This document shows, one piece after another, positions 27,213 through 36,127 of a DNA stretch of 64,000 nt. A program made the position numbers and the translations under genes. Source of the DNA: Candidatus Palauibacter rhopaloidicola (lineage in GTDB: Bacteria; Gemmatimonadota; Gemmatimonadetes; Palauibacterales; Palauibacteraceae); assembly GCA_026914155.1 (NCBI GenBank), contig JAPPGH010000042.1:1-64000 (forward strand), given 5' to 3'. Positions within the stretch are counted from its first letter, which is position 1. Each line of letters begins with the position of its first letter. The notes beneath the pieces were generated by a model. The model worked only from the letters and a program-made list of their open reading frames with translations, ran no database searches and was not told the DNA's origin.

Positions 27213-28598
27213 ATGAGCCAACCGCGCGACAACTGGAGTTCGAACGTCGGTCTTGTGCTGGCCGCCACCGGCAGCGCGATCGGCCTCGGCAATCTCTGGA
27301 AGTTCCCGTTCATCACCTGGGAGAACGAGGGGGGCGCCTTCGTCCTCGTCTACCTGATCTGCATCGTCGTCGTGGGCCTGCCGATCATGATGGCGGAACT
27401 GCTCATCGGGCGCAGGAGCCAGAAGAGCGCGGTCGGGGCGCTCAAGGAGGCGGCCGGACCCTGGTGGGGCGTCGTCGGCGGCTGGGGCGTGCTCGCCGGG
27501 TTCATCCTCCTCAGCTACTACACGGTCATCGCGGGCTGGTCGCTTTACTATTTCGCCCAGTCGATCGGCTGGACGTTCGGGGGCTATCCCGCCGGGATGG
27601 CCGCGGGCGACCTGTTCAACGAGCAGGTGGGGAACGCCGGCCTGCAGCTCGCGCTCTCCCTCAGCTTCAGCGTCGCCACGATCGCCGTCGTCTACTTCGG
27701 CGTGAGCAAGGGGATCGAGCGGATCGCCCGCATCTTCCTCCCCATCCTGTTCGGCATCCTCCTCCTCCTTCTCGTCAGCGCACTGGGGATGAGCGGGTCG
27801 GGGGAGGCGCTGGGCTTCATCTTCCGCGCCAACTTCTCGGAGCTGGAGATGAGCGGGGTTCTCGAGGCGCTGGGACACTCCTTCTTCACCCTCTCCCTCG
27901 GGATGGGGGCGATGATCACCTACGGCTCCTACATCTCGCGCAAGCAGTCGATTGTGAAGGCGTCTGGCGCGATCGTGGCGCTCGACACGCTGATCGCGCT
28001 CGTGGCGACGGTGATCATGTTCTCCGTCATCTTCTCGGTGGCGGGGATGAGCGACGAGGTGAGCGGGTCACCGGTGGGGATGCTCTTCATCTCGCTGCCG
28101 GAGCTGTTCTACACCGCGGTGCCGTTCGGCGTCGTGCTGGGGCCGCTCTTCTACGTGCTCGTGGCGCTGGCGGCGCTGACCTCGACGATCTCTCTCCTCG
28201 AGGTCGTGTCGAGCTACGTCATCGATGAACACCGCATCCCTCGACACAAGGCGACGGTCCTCTGCGGGGGGGCGATCTTCGTGTTCACGATCTTCGCGGC
28301 GCTCTCCTTCACCGGCACGCCGTTCCTCTCCACGCTGGAGATCTTCGCGGGCAAGGCCGGCTGGTTCGCGACCGCTGACCACTTTGTCTCGAACTGGATG
28401 TTGCCGATCGGCGGGTTCTCGATCACGCTCGCGGCGGGCTGGTTCATGACTCGGAACGCGACGGAGCGGGAGCTGGTGGACGGCACGGAGCCGCGCTGGT
28501 TCCGTTACGGGGCGTGGCGCTTCTTCATCCGCTGGGTGGCGCCGCTCGCGGTGGGGGCGATCATCGTCGCCGTCATCCTGGGCCGCGACTTCAGCTGA
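27213..28598 (+). CDS. Neurotransmitter:sodium symporter (NSS) family transporter
   Basis: About 461 residues. ATG 27213 puts the family N-terminus NWSSNVGLVLAATGSAIGLG at residue 7; the longer frame upstream is antisense to adenine deaminase. The first helix has the broken Na+/substrate motif GSAIGLGNLWKFPF, and about 11 further hydrophobic segments follow (SYYTVIAGWSLYYFAQSIGW, LGMGAMITYGSYISRKQS). LeuT-type bacterial members use a sodium gradient to import amino acids such as leucine, tryptophan or tyrosine. The substrate here cannot be assigned from sequence. It heads a run of plus-strand genes, with 19 bp to the next. Confidence 0.92.
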   Translation: MSQPRDNWSSNVGLVLAATGSAIGLGNLWKFPFITWENEGGAFVLVYLICIVVVGLPIMMAELLIGRRSQKSAVGALKEAAGPWWGVVGGWGVLAGFILLSYYTVIAGWSLYYFAQSIGWTFGGYPAGMAAGDLFNEQVGNAGLQLALSLSFSVATIAVVYFGVSKGIERIARIFLPILFGILLLLLVSALGMSGSGEALGFIFRANFSELEMSGVLEALGHSFFTLSLGMGAMITYGSYISRKQSIVKASGAIVALDTLIALVATVIMFSVIFSVAGMSDEVSGSPVGMLFISLPELFYTAVPFGVVLGPLFYVLVALAALTSTISLLEVVSSYVIDEHRIPRHKATVLCGGAIFVFTIFAALSFTGTPFLSTLEIFAGKAGWFATADHFVSNWMLPIGGFSITLAAGWFMTRNATERELVDGTEPRWFRYGAWRFFIRWVAPLAVGAIIVAVILGRDFS

Positions 28599-28617
28599 CG
28601 GTACGGCGTTCGGAGCT

Positions 28618-30186
28618 GTGGCAGGCAGCGGTTCGAGGCGGGCCCGGGTCGGCGCGGTGGCGCTGGCCGGGGCTGTCCTCGTCGGCGGCTGCGGCGGCCC
28701 ACCCTCCGCGTCCTCCGGGGACGGCGACGGGAGCGGCGATGCGGAGGGCCACCCCGAGATCGGCCGCGAGCAGGTCGTCGAGGCGCTGGCCCGGGGCCGG
28801 TTCCCGGGCCGCGTGGGCGACATTGCGGTGATCCCGGACTCGCGGGCGATCATTACGTACCCGAGCGAGAGCAACCGATACATGCACGGCGGCCCGTGGC
28901 CGCACGACAGCGATGTGCCGCTGCTTCTCCACGGCCCCGGCACCTTCCGGCGGGGCGTCTACGGCGCACAGGCTTCGCACCAGGACATCGGCGCGACCGT
29001 GACCGAACTGCTCGGCCTTCCGCCCTCGTCCGGCGCGACGGGGCGTCCGTTGAGGGAGGCGTTCGCGAACGGTGAGGAGGCCGGGCAACCGGGGCTGGTC
29101 GCCGTCCTCGTGCTGGACGCGCTGCGCTCCGACTACCTGGAACGGAAGGCGGACCTCCTCCCCAACCTGAGCCGGCTCGCGGAGGAGAGCGCCCGCTTCA
29201 CCAACGCCCGGGTCGACTACCTCCCGACGAACACGTCCACCGCGCACTCGACGCTGTCGACGGCGACGGACCCCGCGATACACGGGATCGTCGGCAACGG
29301 GCTCTACGACCGCCGCACCGGTGAATCGAAGCTGGCCTACGATGGAGTCGCGCCCTACAACCTGATGGCGCTCACCTTCGCGGACCGCTGGAGCGTCGCC
29401 ACCCGGGGCCGCGCCGAGATCGTGGTGCAGGCGGGGACGGACTACCCGGCGGTGGCGCTCGCGGGCCATGGGGCGTGCATCCTGGGCGGCTACCCGCCGT
29501 GGGTGGCGTACTACGACTCCGGGAGCGGCGCGTGGCGCACGAACGAGGACTGCTACCGCCACCCGCCCGCCGTCGCGGAACTCCATTTCGGCCCCCGGCT
29601 CGAAGCCGTCGACCGTCTATGGCTGGGCCATGAACTCGACAGTTTTGGCGAGGCTCGGCGCTCCTCGCACTTCGCCGCGTTCGAGGGGGAGGCCGCGGTC
29701 GCCCTCATCGAGGGGAGCGCCTTCGGCGAGGACGACGTCACGGATCTCTTCCTCGCCAACCTGAAGAGCCCGGACTACGTGTCGCACAAGTACGGTCCCT
29801 TCTCGCCCGAGATGGATGCGACGCTGGCGGAGCTCGACGGCTGGCTGGGCCGGATCGCGTCGGCGCTCGAGGCGAAGTCCGGGCCGGGCGGGCTGGCCCT
29901 GATCGTGACGGCGGACCACGGCATGCCGGACGCCCCGGCGAATGACGACCTGTGGGTCACCTACGAGGACGTGACGGCGTGGCTGAACGAGCGTGTGGAC
30001 CCCGGCGGCCCGGGCGTGGTCGCGTACTTCGAAGGGTCCGAGAATCAGATGTTCCTCGACCACGCGCGGCTGGAAGCGCTCGGGCTGGCGCCGGACGACG
30101 TCGCCCGGACGCTTGAGGAATCCCCGGTCGTGGGCTTCGCGATTACGGAGGGCGAAGTGCGACAGGCGCTCCCTGCACGGAGGTAG
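28618..30186 (+). CDS. Alkaline phosphatase superfamily lipoprotein, apparently circularly permuted
   Basis: About 522 residues from a GTG start with a GGAG site upstream. A lipoprotein signal ends at Cys25 (LVGGC). The metal-binding core begins only near residue 160: VAVLVLDALRSDYL (Asp), a Thr/Ser nucleophile in PTNTSTAHSTL, KSPDYVSHKYGPF (Asp, His) and VTADHGMPD (Asp, His). The segment that normally closes the fold after DHG, with the last metal-ligand His and a VPLxxxGPG strand, is instead at the N-terminus (residues 62-145: RFPGRVGDIAVIPD, YMHGGPWPHDSDVPLLLHGP, GATVTELLGLPPSSGATGRP). The C-terminal tail (EGEVRQAL) resembles the sequence expected just before that segment. Likely an exported phosphodiesterase or phosphatase of unknown substrate. 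Confidence 0.82.
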   Translation: MAGSGSRRARVGAVALAGAVLVGGCGGPPSASSGDGDGSGDAEGHPEIGREQVVEALARGRFPGRVGDIAVIPDSRAIITYPSESNRYMHGGPWPHDSDVPLLLHGPGTFRRGVYGAQASHQDIGATVTELLGLPPSSGATGRPLREAFANGEEAGQPGLVAVLVLDALRSDYLERKADLLPNLSRLAEESARFTNARVDYLPTNTSTAHSTLSTATDPAIHGIVGNGLYDRRTGESKLAYDGVAPYNLMALTFADRWSVATRGRAEIVVQAGTDYPAVALAGHGACILGGYPPWVAYYDSGSGAWRTNEDCYRHPPAVAELHFGPRLEAVDRLWLGHELDSFGEARRSSHFAAFEGEAAVALIEGSAFGEDDVTDLFLANLKSPDYVSHKYGPFSPEMDATLAELDGWLGRIASALEAKSGPGGLALIVTADHGMPDAPANDDLWVTYEDVTAWLNERVDPGGPGVVAYFEGSENQMFLDHARLEALGLAPDDVARTLEESPVVGFAITEGEVRQALPARR

Positions 30187-30193
30187 TAGGCAC

Positions 30194-31687
30194 ATGTTGA
30201 ACCGGCGGACCTTCCTCAAGACCGGCGCCCTCTCGGCAGCTGCACTCGCGGCTCGCGCGGAGTCCCTTCTGGCCGCCCCTTACGACCCTCTTCCCAATCT
30301 TCCCCCGACGGGGAACCCGATTCGGGTGCAGGGGATGGTCCGCGCGGGGGGCCGCGGCGTGGGGCGCGTCGCGGTCTCCGATGGACTCCAGGTCGTGGAT
30401 TCCGACGCCGATGGCCGCTTCGAACTCGTGACCTCGGCCGACCGGGGCTTCGTCTGGGTTCGGGTCCCGTCCGGATACGAGATCCCGACGAACCCATCCG
30501 GCACCGCGCGCTTCTACGAGCGCATCGACCCGACGCGGAGCGAGATGTCCGTCGCGTTCGATCTCAGTCCGCTCGGCATGTCGGACGAACGCCACGCGCT
30601 CCTGCTCCTCGGGGACATCCAGACCGAGACCGAGGAGGAGATGGGGTGGTTCCACGAGCGCTCCGTCCCGGACCTCCAGCAGACCGTGCGGGAGTTGGGC
30701 GACACGCACGTGTTCGGCATCTCCGACGGCGACATCATGTACGACCATCTCGAGCTCTATCCGGAGTACGAGCGCGGCGTGCAGCGGATCGGGGTTCCGT
30801 TCTTCCAGGTGATCGGGAATCACGACCTCGACATGGAGAGCCCCACCGACGAAGCCTCCTCGGACACCTTCTCCCGCCACTTCGGGCCGCGCTACTACTC
30901 GTTCGACCGCGGGGCCGTTCATTACGTGGTGCTCGACGACGTGTTCTGGCACGGGAGCGGCTATCTCGGCTACTTGGACGCGGACGCGCTGACCTGGCTG
31001 GCTGCGGACCTGAGCCGCGTGGAGGCGGGGGCGCCGGTCATCGTGGCCACGCACATCCCGGCGCTCGGGAGCAACCACGTTCGACGCGGCCTGACCTCGC
31101 CCGACCCGCCGGGCGCGATCATGAACCGCGACGCGCTGTACCGTCTTCTGGAACCCTTCCAGGCGCATATCCTCACCGGCCACACGCACGAGTTGGAACA
31201 CGTGTTCGAAGCGGGGACGCACGAGCACGTGGCGGGCGCGATCTGCGGCGCGTGGTGGAGCGGGCCGATCTGCTGGGACGGCGCCCCGAACGGCTACTGC
31301 GTCTACGAGGCGGCGGGCGAGGAGATCTCGTGGCGCTACAAGTCCACGGGATTCGACGCGACGCACCAGATGCGGCTGTACGCTCCGGGGGCCGACCCGA
31401 ACGCGCCGGGGGCGGTCGTCGCGAACGTGTGGGACTGGGACCCGGAGTGGACGGTTCGCTGGTTCGCCGACGGCGCGGCCCGGGGGCTGATGACGCGACG
31501 AAACGGACTGGATCCGCTCAGCGTCGAACTGCACACGGGAGAGGACCTTCCGCCACGGCGATCGTGGGTCGAACCGCGCATCACGAACCACATGTTCTAC
31601 GCGCGCCTCGACCCGGACGTGGCCGAGGTGCGGGTCGAGGCCACCGACCGCTTCGGCCGCGTCTACTCGGAGCGCCTGGCGTTGTAG
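30194..31687 (+). CDS. Tat-exported calcineurin-like metallophosphoesterase
   Basis: About 497 residues. It starts 7 bp after the preceding stop with GGAGG inside the end of that gene. The N-terminus is a Tat signal (NRRTFLKTGALSAAALAARA). An N-terminal Ig-like domain (GMVRAGGRGVGRVAVSDG, DSDADGRFELVT) precedes the metallophosphoesterase domain, with metal-ligand motifs LLLGDIQTE, ISDGDIMYDH, VIGNHDLD, IVATHIPALG and LTGHTHE. A C-terminal domain follows. This layout (N-terminal, catalytic and C-terminal calcineurin-associated domains) is common in exported phosphoesterases. Together with the permuted phosphatase upstream it suggests periplasmic phosphate-ester scavenging. Confidence 0.88.
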   Translation: MLNRRTFLKTGALSAAALAARAESLLAAPYDPLPNLPPTGNPIRVQGMVRAGGRGVGRVAVSDGLQVVDSDADGRFELVTSADRGFVWVRVPSGYEIPTNPSGTARFYERIDPTRSEMSVAFDLSPLGMSDERHALLLLGDIQTETEEEMGWFHERSVPDLQQTVRELGDTHVFGISDGDIMYDHLELYPEYERGVQRIGVPFFQVIGNHDLDMESPTDEASSDTFSRHFGPRYYSFDRGAVHYVVLDDVFWHGSGYLGYLDADALTWLAADLSRVEAGAPVIVATHIPALGSNHVRRGLTSPDPPGAIMNRDALYRLLEPFQAHILTGHTHELEHVFEAGTHEHVAGAICGAWWSGPICWDGAPNGYCVYEAAGEEISWRYKSTGFDATHQMRLYAPGADPNAPGAVVANVWDWDPEWTVRWFADGAARGLMTRRNGLDPLSVELHTGEDLPPRRSWVEPRITNHMFYARLDPDVAEVRVEATDRFGRVYSERLAL

Positions 31688-31774
31688 ACCTCGGACTTCG
31701 GGCTCATGTTGCGGAGACGGGGCGGCCGGAGGGTGGGCCGCCCGCACGCTGACCCGGGCCCGGAGAATGTCGCC
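31683..31774 (+). promoter_or_regulatory. Leader of DMFase-like copy 1 with GC-rich hairpin
   Basis: The leader begins with TTGTAGA, overlapping the preceding stop, and contains TCATGTT and a perfect 8-bp stem GGGCGGCC/GGCCGCCC (31720-31727 with 31736-31743). The leader of copy 2 (33903-33990) has the same order: TTGTAGA, TCATGTT, then a strong palindrome (33952-33969). The elements were duplicated with the gene. Function as attenuator, protein site or mRNA stabiliser is open. Confidence 0.4.
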
Positions 31775-33877
31775 ATGACCCAGCCACGCCCGCGCTTCCG
31801 TCCGTCCTTCCTCTCCTTCACCGCCTCGACCGTACTCTTCGCGAGCGCCTGCGCGCCTCCGCCGATGACGATGGAGGAGGCGTGTGCGGATCCCGCCAAC
31901 GAGATCGTGGCGGAGAACTGTCTTCAAGGTCACCCACCCACGGAGTGGGACATCAACGGCTACGGCGATCCCAGCATCCAGGGCTTCGGGACCGACATCG
32001 CGATCAACCGCGGCGAGACGCTCGAGTTCAAGGTCGACACGGACTCGGACGACTACCGGATCGACATCTACCGGATGGGCTATTACGGCGGCATGGGCGC
32101 GCGCCGGGTCGACTCCTTCGAGCCGTCCGCCACACTGCCCCAGATCCAGCCCGAGTGCCTCCGCGGACCCATCCCGGTGCTGGCCGAGGGCGGCGGGCTG
32201 GAGACGTGGCCCGCGCCGCTCGTCGACTGCGGCAACTGGGCGGTGTCGGCCTCGTGGCAGGCGCCGGAGGACGCGACCTCGGGGATCTACTTCGCCCGGC
32301 TCGTGCGCGAGGACCCGATCGAAGGCTGGGTGAAGAACGATGAGTTCCAGCCGACTCCCCTTCCCCCGACCGGGGAGGACTCGCTGTGGGAGGCGCCAGG
32401 CTTCCACGCCGTGATGCGGAACCCGCTGCGCGAGGCGCGCGCCAGTCACATCTACTTCGTCGTCCGTGATGACGATGGCGAATCCGACCTGCTCTTTCAG
32501 ACCTCGGATCTCAACTGGCAGGCCTACAACCGCTACGGCGGCCACAGCGTATACGGACGCCTGAATCCCGAGCGCCTCCGGCTCCACGGCGGACCCCCGC
32601 GCGCGCCCAAGGTGAGCTACAACCGGCCCTTCGAGAACCGGCACTACCGGGCCGTGAACATGGTGTTCAACTCCGAGTACCCGATGGTCCGCTGGCTCGA
32701 GCGCAACGGCTACGACGTGAGTTACTCGTCGGGGGTCGACACGGACCGGCGCGGCGAGGAACTGCTCGAGCACAAGGTCTTCCTCTCCGTCGGACACGAC
32801 GAGTACTGGACGGGCCAGCAGCGCCGCAACGTGGAGGCCGCGCTCGCGGCCGGCGTACACCTCGGCTTCTTCGGTTCGAACGACATCTTCTGGAAGGTGC
32901 GCTGGGAGCCGAGCATCGATGGATCGGAACAGCCGTACCGCACGTTCGTGACCTACAAGGAATCGCAGGACCACCGGAAGCTCGATCCGGTCGAGTGGAC
33001 GGGTCTGTTCCGCGACCACCGTTCGATCAACCCGGAGGGCCCGTGGCCGGCGAACGCCCTCACGGGGACGCTGTTCACGGTCAACGCGTGGCGGAACGAC
33101 CCGCTCATGGTCGACGCGGAGTTCGCCGACCTCAGGTTCTGGCGCAATACGGAGGTCGCGCGGCTCCGGCCCGGTGAGCGCTACGTATCGATCAAGGGCA
33201 TCCTCGGCCACGAGTGGGACTCGGACATCGACAACGGCTTCCGCCCGCCGGGGCTGTTCCGGCTCTCCGCGACGACGATCGACAACCTGCAGTACTGCGT
33301 CCACCCGGGCCGGGGCTGCGAGACGGGGTCGGCGACGCACAACGCGGTCCTGTACCGGCACGAGAGCGGCGCGCTCGTCTTCGACACGGGGACGCTGCAG
33401 TGGCCGTGGGGCCTCGACGCCCACCACGACACCGAGACCGGCGTCCCCCCCGAACGCCAAAACGGCATGGACACGCGGGTCGGCGTCGATCCGAACGGTC
33501 CGGATCGGGTGTTGCAGCAGGCGACGCTCAACGTGTTCGCGGACATGGGCGTGCAGCCCGCCACGATACAGGCGGACCTGGTGCCGGCCACGGCTTCGAC
33601 GGACGACGTCCCGCCGACCTCGTCCTTCGAGGGGCCCTCCGGTCCCGATGCGGAGAGCGGCCTGATGACGATCAGCGGGACGGCCTCGGACGCCGCGGGC
33701 GGCGTGGTCGCCGCAGTCGAGGTGTCGCTGGACGGCGGGATGACGTGGCGCCCGGCCCGCGGCCGCACGAACTGGAGCTACGCGTGGGATCCGGACGTGA
33801 ATGGCGGCGAGGTTTCCATCCTCAGCCGCGCCGTGGACGACAGCGGCAACCTGGAGATCCCGGGCGACGGCGGCTGA
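31775..33877 (+). CDS. N,N-dimethylformamidase beta-subunit-like exported protein, copy 1
   Basis: About 700 residues from ATG 31775, with GGAGA 8-9 bp upstream. A hydrophobic signal ends in a lipobox-like SAC (FLSFTASTVLFASACAPPP). The central region (about residues 100-570) matches the large-subunit fold of N,N-dimethylformamidase (TDSDDYRIDIYRMGYYGG, LFQTSDLNWQAYNRYGGHS, YPMVRWLERNGYDVSYSSG, LSVGHDEYWTGQQR). A C-terminal Ig-like module (VEVSLDGGMTWRPA) ends the protein. The characterised enzyme hydrolyses dimethylformamide with a mononuclear iron; the activity of exported relatives is unknown. It is followed by a close paralogue. Confidence 0.82.
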   Translation: MTQPRPRFRPSFLSFTASTVLFASACAPPPMTMEEACADPANEIVAENCLQGHPPTEWDINGYGDPSIQGFGTDIAINRGETLEFKVDTDSDDYRIDIYRMGYYGGMGARRVDSFEPSATLPQIQPECLRGPIPVLAEGGGLETWPAPLVDCGNWAVSASWQAPEDATSGIYFARLVREDPIEGWVKNDEFQPTPLPPTGEDSLWEAPGFHAVMRNPLREARASHIYFVVRDDDGESDLLFQTSDLNWQAYNRYGGHSVYGRLNPERLRLHGGPPRAPKVSYNRPFENRHYRAVNMVFNSEYPMVRWLERNGYDVSYSSGVDTDRRGEELLEHKVFLSVGHDEYWTGQQRRNVEAALAAGVHLGFFGSNDIFWKVRWEPSIDGSEQPYRTFVTYKESQDHRKLDPVEWTGLFRDHRSINPEGPWPANALTGTLFTVNAWRNDPLMVDAEFADLRFWRNTEVARLRPGERYVSIKGILGHEWDSDIDNGFRPPGLFRLSATTIDNLQYCVHPGRGCETGSATHNAVLYRHESGALVFDTGTLQWPWGLDAHHDTETGVPPERQNGMDTRVGVDPNGPDRVLQQATLNVFADMGVQPATIQADLVPATASTDDVPPTSSFEGPSGPDAESGLMTISGTASDAAGGVVAAVEVSLDGGMTWRPARGRTNWSYAWDPDVNGGEVSILSRAVDDSGNLEIPGDGG

Positions 33878-33902
33878 GCCGACAGGAACCCGCCGGCGCC
33901 CC

Positions 33903-33990
33903 GTTGTAGACTTCCGAGCGCGGAGTCATGTTCCGGGGACGCGGCGGCCGGGGGCGCCGGCCGGCGCCCAACTCTGGCCGGGAGATCTCC
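33903..33990 (+). promoter_or_regulatory. Leader of DMFase-like copy 2 with 18-bp palindrome
   Basis: This matches the copy 1 leader at its start (GTTGTAGA, then TCATGTT) and holds a perfect 18-bp GC palindrome at 33952-33969, about 20 bp before the start codon. The sequence of the stem differs from copy 1 while the presence of a hairpin is kept, which suggests that structure matters. Confidence 0.4.
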
Positions 33991-36126
33991 ATGACCGCGT
34001 CCCTGGCAGCTCGGGGCAAGAGCCCCGCTGCGTTCCCCGCTTCCGTCGTTCTCGTCATCGCGGTGGCCGCGGCCTCCGGGTGCAGCCTGCAGGTATCCGT
34101 GGGGGATCCGTGCGCGAACCCCGCCAACGAGATCGTGGCGGAGAACTGTCTCGAAGGTCACCCGCCCACGGAGTGGGACATCAACAGCTACGGCGATCCG
34201 AGCATCCAGGGGTTCGGGACGGATATCGCCATCGCCCAGGGAGAGACGATCGAGTTCAAGATCGACACGGACTCGGACGACTACCGGATCGACATCTATC
34301 GCATGGGCTATTACGGCGGCATGGGCGCGCGGCGCGTCGACTCGTTCGATCCCTCCGCGACGCTGCCCCAGATCCAGCCCGAATGCTTGCGCGGCCCGAT
34401 CGCCGTGCTGGCCGAGGGGGGCGGGATGGAGACGTGGCCCGCACCGCTCGTCGACTGCGGCAACTGGGCGGTATCGGCCTCTTGGCAAGCTCCGGACGAC
34501 GCGACCTCGGGCATCTACTTCGCCCGGCTCGTGCGCGAGGACCCGATCGAGGGCTGGGTGAAGAATGACCAGTTCGAGGCGACGCCGCTGCCGCCGACCG
34601 GGGAAGACTCGCTGTGGGAGGCACCCGGCTTCCGGGCCGTGATGCGGAACGCCCTGCGCGAGCCGCGTGCCAGCCACATCTATTTCGTCGTGCGGGACGA
34701 TGACGGCGAGTCCGACATGCTGTTCCAGACGTCGGACCTCACCTGGCAGGCCTACAACCGCTACGGCGGCCACAGCGTGTACGGACGACTGAACCCGGAA
34801 CGCCTCCGCCTCCACGGCGGGGAGCCGCGGGCGCCCAAAGTCAGCTACAACCGGCCCTTCGAGACGCGGCACTATCGCGCGGTCAACAAGGTGTTCAACT
34901 CCGAGTACCCGATGGTCCGCTGGCTGGAGCGCAACGGATACGACGTCAGCTACTCCTCGGGCATCGACACCGACCGCCGCGGAGAGGAACTGCTGGAGCA
35001 CAAGGTCTTCCTCTCCGTCGGACACGACGAATACTGGACGGGACGGCAGCGGCGGAACGTGGAGGCGGCGCGGGCCGCCGGCGTGAGCCTCGCCTTCTTC
35101 AGCTCGAACGAGGTGTACTGGAAGGTGCGCTGGGAGGCGAGCATCGACGGCTCGGGCGAGCCCTACCGGACGCTCGTGACGTACAAGGATTCACAGGACC
35201 ACCGGCGTCTCGACCCCGTGGAATGGACCGGCGAGTTCCGCGACCACCGATCCATCAACGCCGAAGGGCCGTGGCCGGAGAACGCGCTCACGGGGACGCT
35301 GTTCACGGTGAACGCCTGGCGGAACGACCCGATCATCGTGGACGCCGAGTTCGCCGACCTGCGGTTCTGGCGCAACACCGAGGTAGCGCGCCTCCGGCCG
35401 GGTGAGCGGTACGTCTCCATCAAGGGAATCCTCGGCCATGAATGGGACTCGGACATCGACAACGGGTTTCGGCCACCCGGCTTGTTCCAGGTGGCCGCGA
35501 CGGAGATCGACAACACGCTCTATTGCGTGCACCCGGGGCGCGGCTGCGAGACGGGCACCGCCACGCATCACGCGGTGCTGTACCGGCACGAGAGCGGCGC
35601 GCTCGTGTTCGGCGCAGGGACGCTGCAGTGGTCGTGGGGGCTCGACGCGCACCACGATACGGAGACGGGCGTCCCCCCCGAACGTCAGAACGGCGCCGAC
35701 ACCCGCGTCGGCGTCGACCCGCACGGTCCCGACCTCGTCCTGCAGCAGGCGACGATGAACGTGTTCGCCGACATGGGCGTCCAGCCCGCCACGATGCAGT
35801 CGGATCTTGTCGCGGCCACGGCTTCGACGGATGACATCCCGCCGACCTCTTCCTTTGACCCACCCTCCGCACCCGATGCGGAGAGCGGCGTGATGACGAT
35901 CAGCGGGACGGCTTCGGACGCCGGGGGCGGCGTGGTCGCCGCCGTCGAGGTGTCGCTGGACGGCGGGATGACGTGGCGCCCGGCCCGCGGCCGCACGAAC
36001 TGGAGCTACGCGTGGGATCCGGGTACGACCGGCGGAGAGGTTTCGATCCTCAGCCGCGCGGTGGACGACAGCGGCAACCTCGAGACGCCAGGCGCGACCA
36101 CCGCCGCCGCAGGCGGGGAGGGCTGA
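33991..36126 (+). CDS. N,N-dimethylformamidase beta-subunit-like exported protein, copy 2
   Basis: About 711 residues from ATG 33991 after GGGAG. The signal ends in a lipobox-like ASGC (VVLVIAVAAASGCSLQV). From the motif DPANEIVAENCL/ANPANEIVAENCL onward it is very similar to the preceding protein across its whole length, including GHDEYW, RGCETG and the C-terminal Ig-like module. Differences concentrate in the signal peptide, a few loops (HLGFFGSNDIFWK becomes SLAFFSSNEVYWK) and the extreme C-terminus. This is a tandem duplication with specificity-changing potential. It converges on the aldehyde dehydrogenase gene with 1 bp between stops. Confidence 0.82.
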   Translation: MTASLAARGKSPAAFPASVVLVIAVAAASGCSLQVSVGDPCANPANEIVAENCLEGHPPTEWDINSYGDPSIQGFGTDIAIAQGETIEFKIDTDSDDYRIDIYRMGYYGGMGARRVDSFDPSATLPQIQPECLRGPIAVLAEGGGMETWPAPLVDCGNWAVSASWQAPDDATSGIYFARLVREDPIEGWVKNDQFEATPLPPTGEDSLWEAPGFRAVMRNALREPRASHIYFVVRDDDGESDMLFQTSDLTWQAYNRYGGHSVYGRLNPERLRLHGGEPRAPKVSYNRPFETRHYRAVNKVFNSEYPMVRWLERNGYDVSYSSGIDTDRRGEELLEHKVFLSVGHDEYWTGRQRRNVEAARAAGVSLAFFSSNEVYWKVRWEASIDGSGEPYRTLVTYKDSQDHRRLDPVEWTGEFRDHRSINAEGPWPENALTGTLFTVNAWRNDPIIVDAEFADLRFWRNTEVARLRPGERYVSIKGILGHEWDSDIDNGFRPPGLFQVAATEIDNTLYCVHPGRGCETGTATHHAVLYRHESGALVFGAGTLQWSWGLDAHHDTETGVPPERQNGADTRVGVDPHGPDLVLQQATMNVFADMGVQPATMQSDLVAATASTDDIPPTSSFDPPSAPDAESGVMTISGTASDAGGGVVAAVEVSLDGGMTWRPARGRTNWSYAWDPGTTGGEVSILSRAVDDSGNLETPGATTAAAGGEG

Positions 36127-36127
36127 T

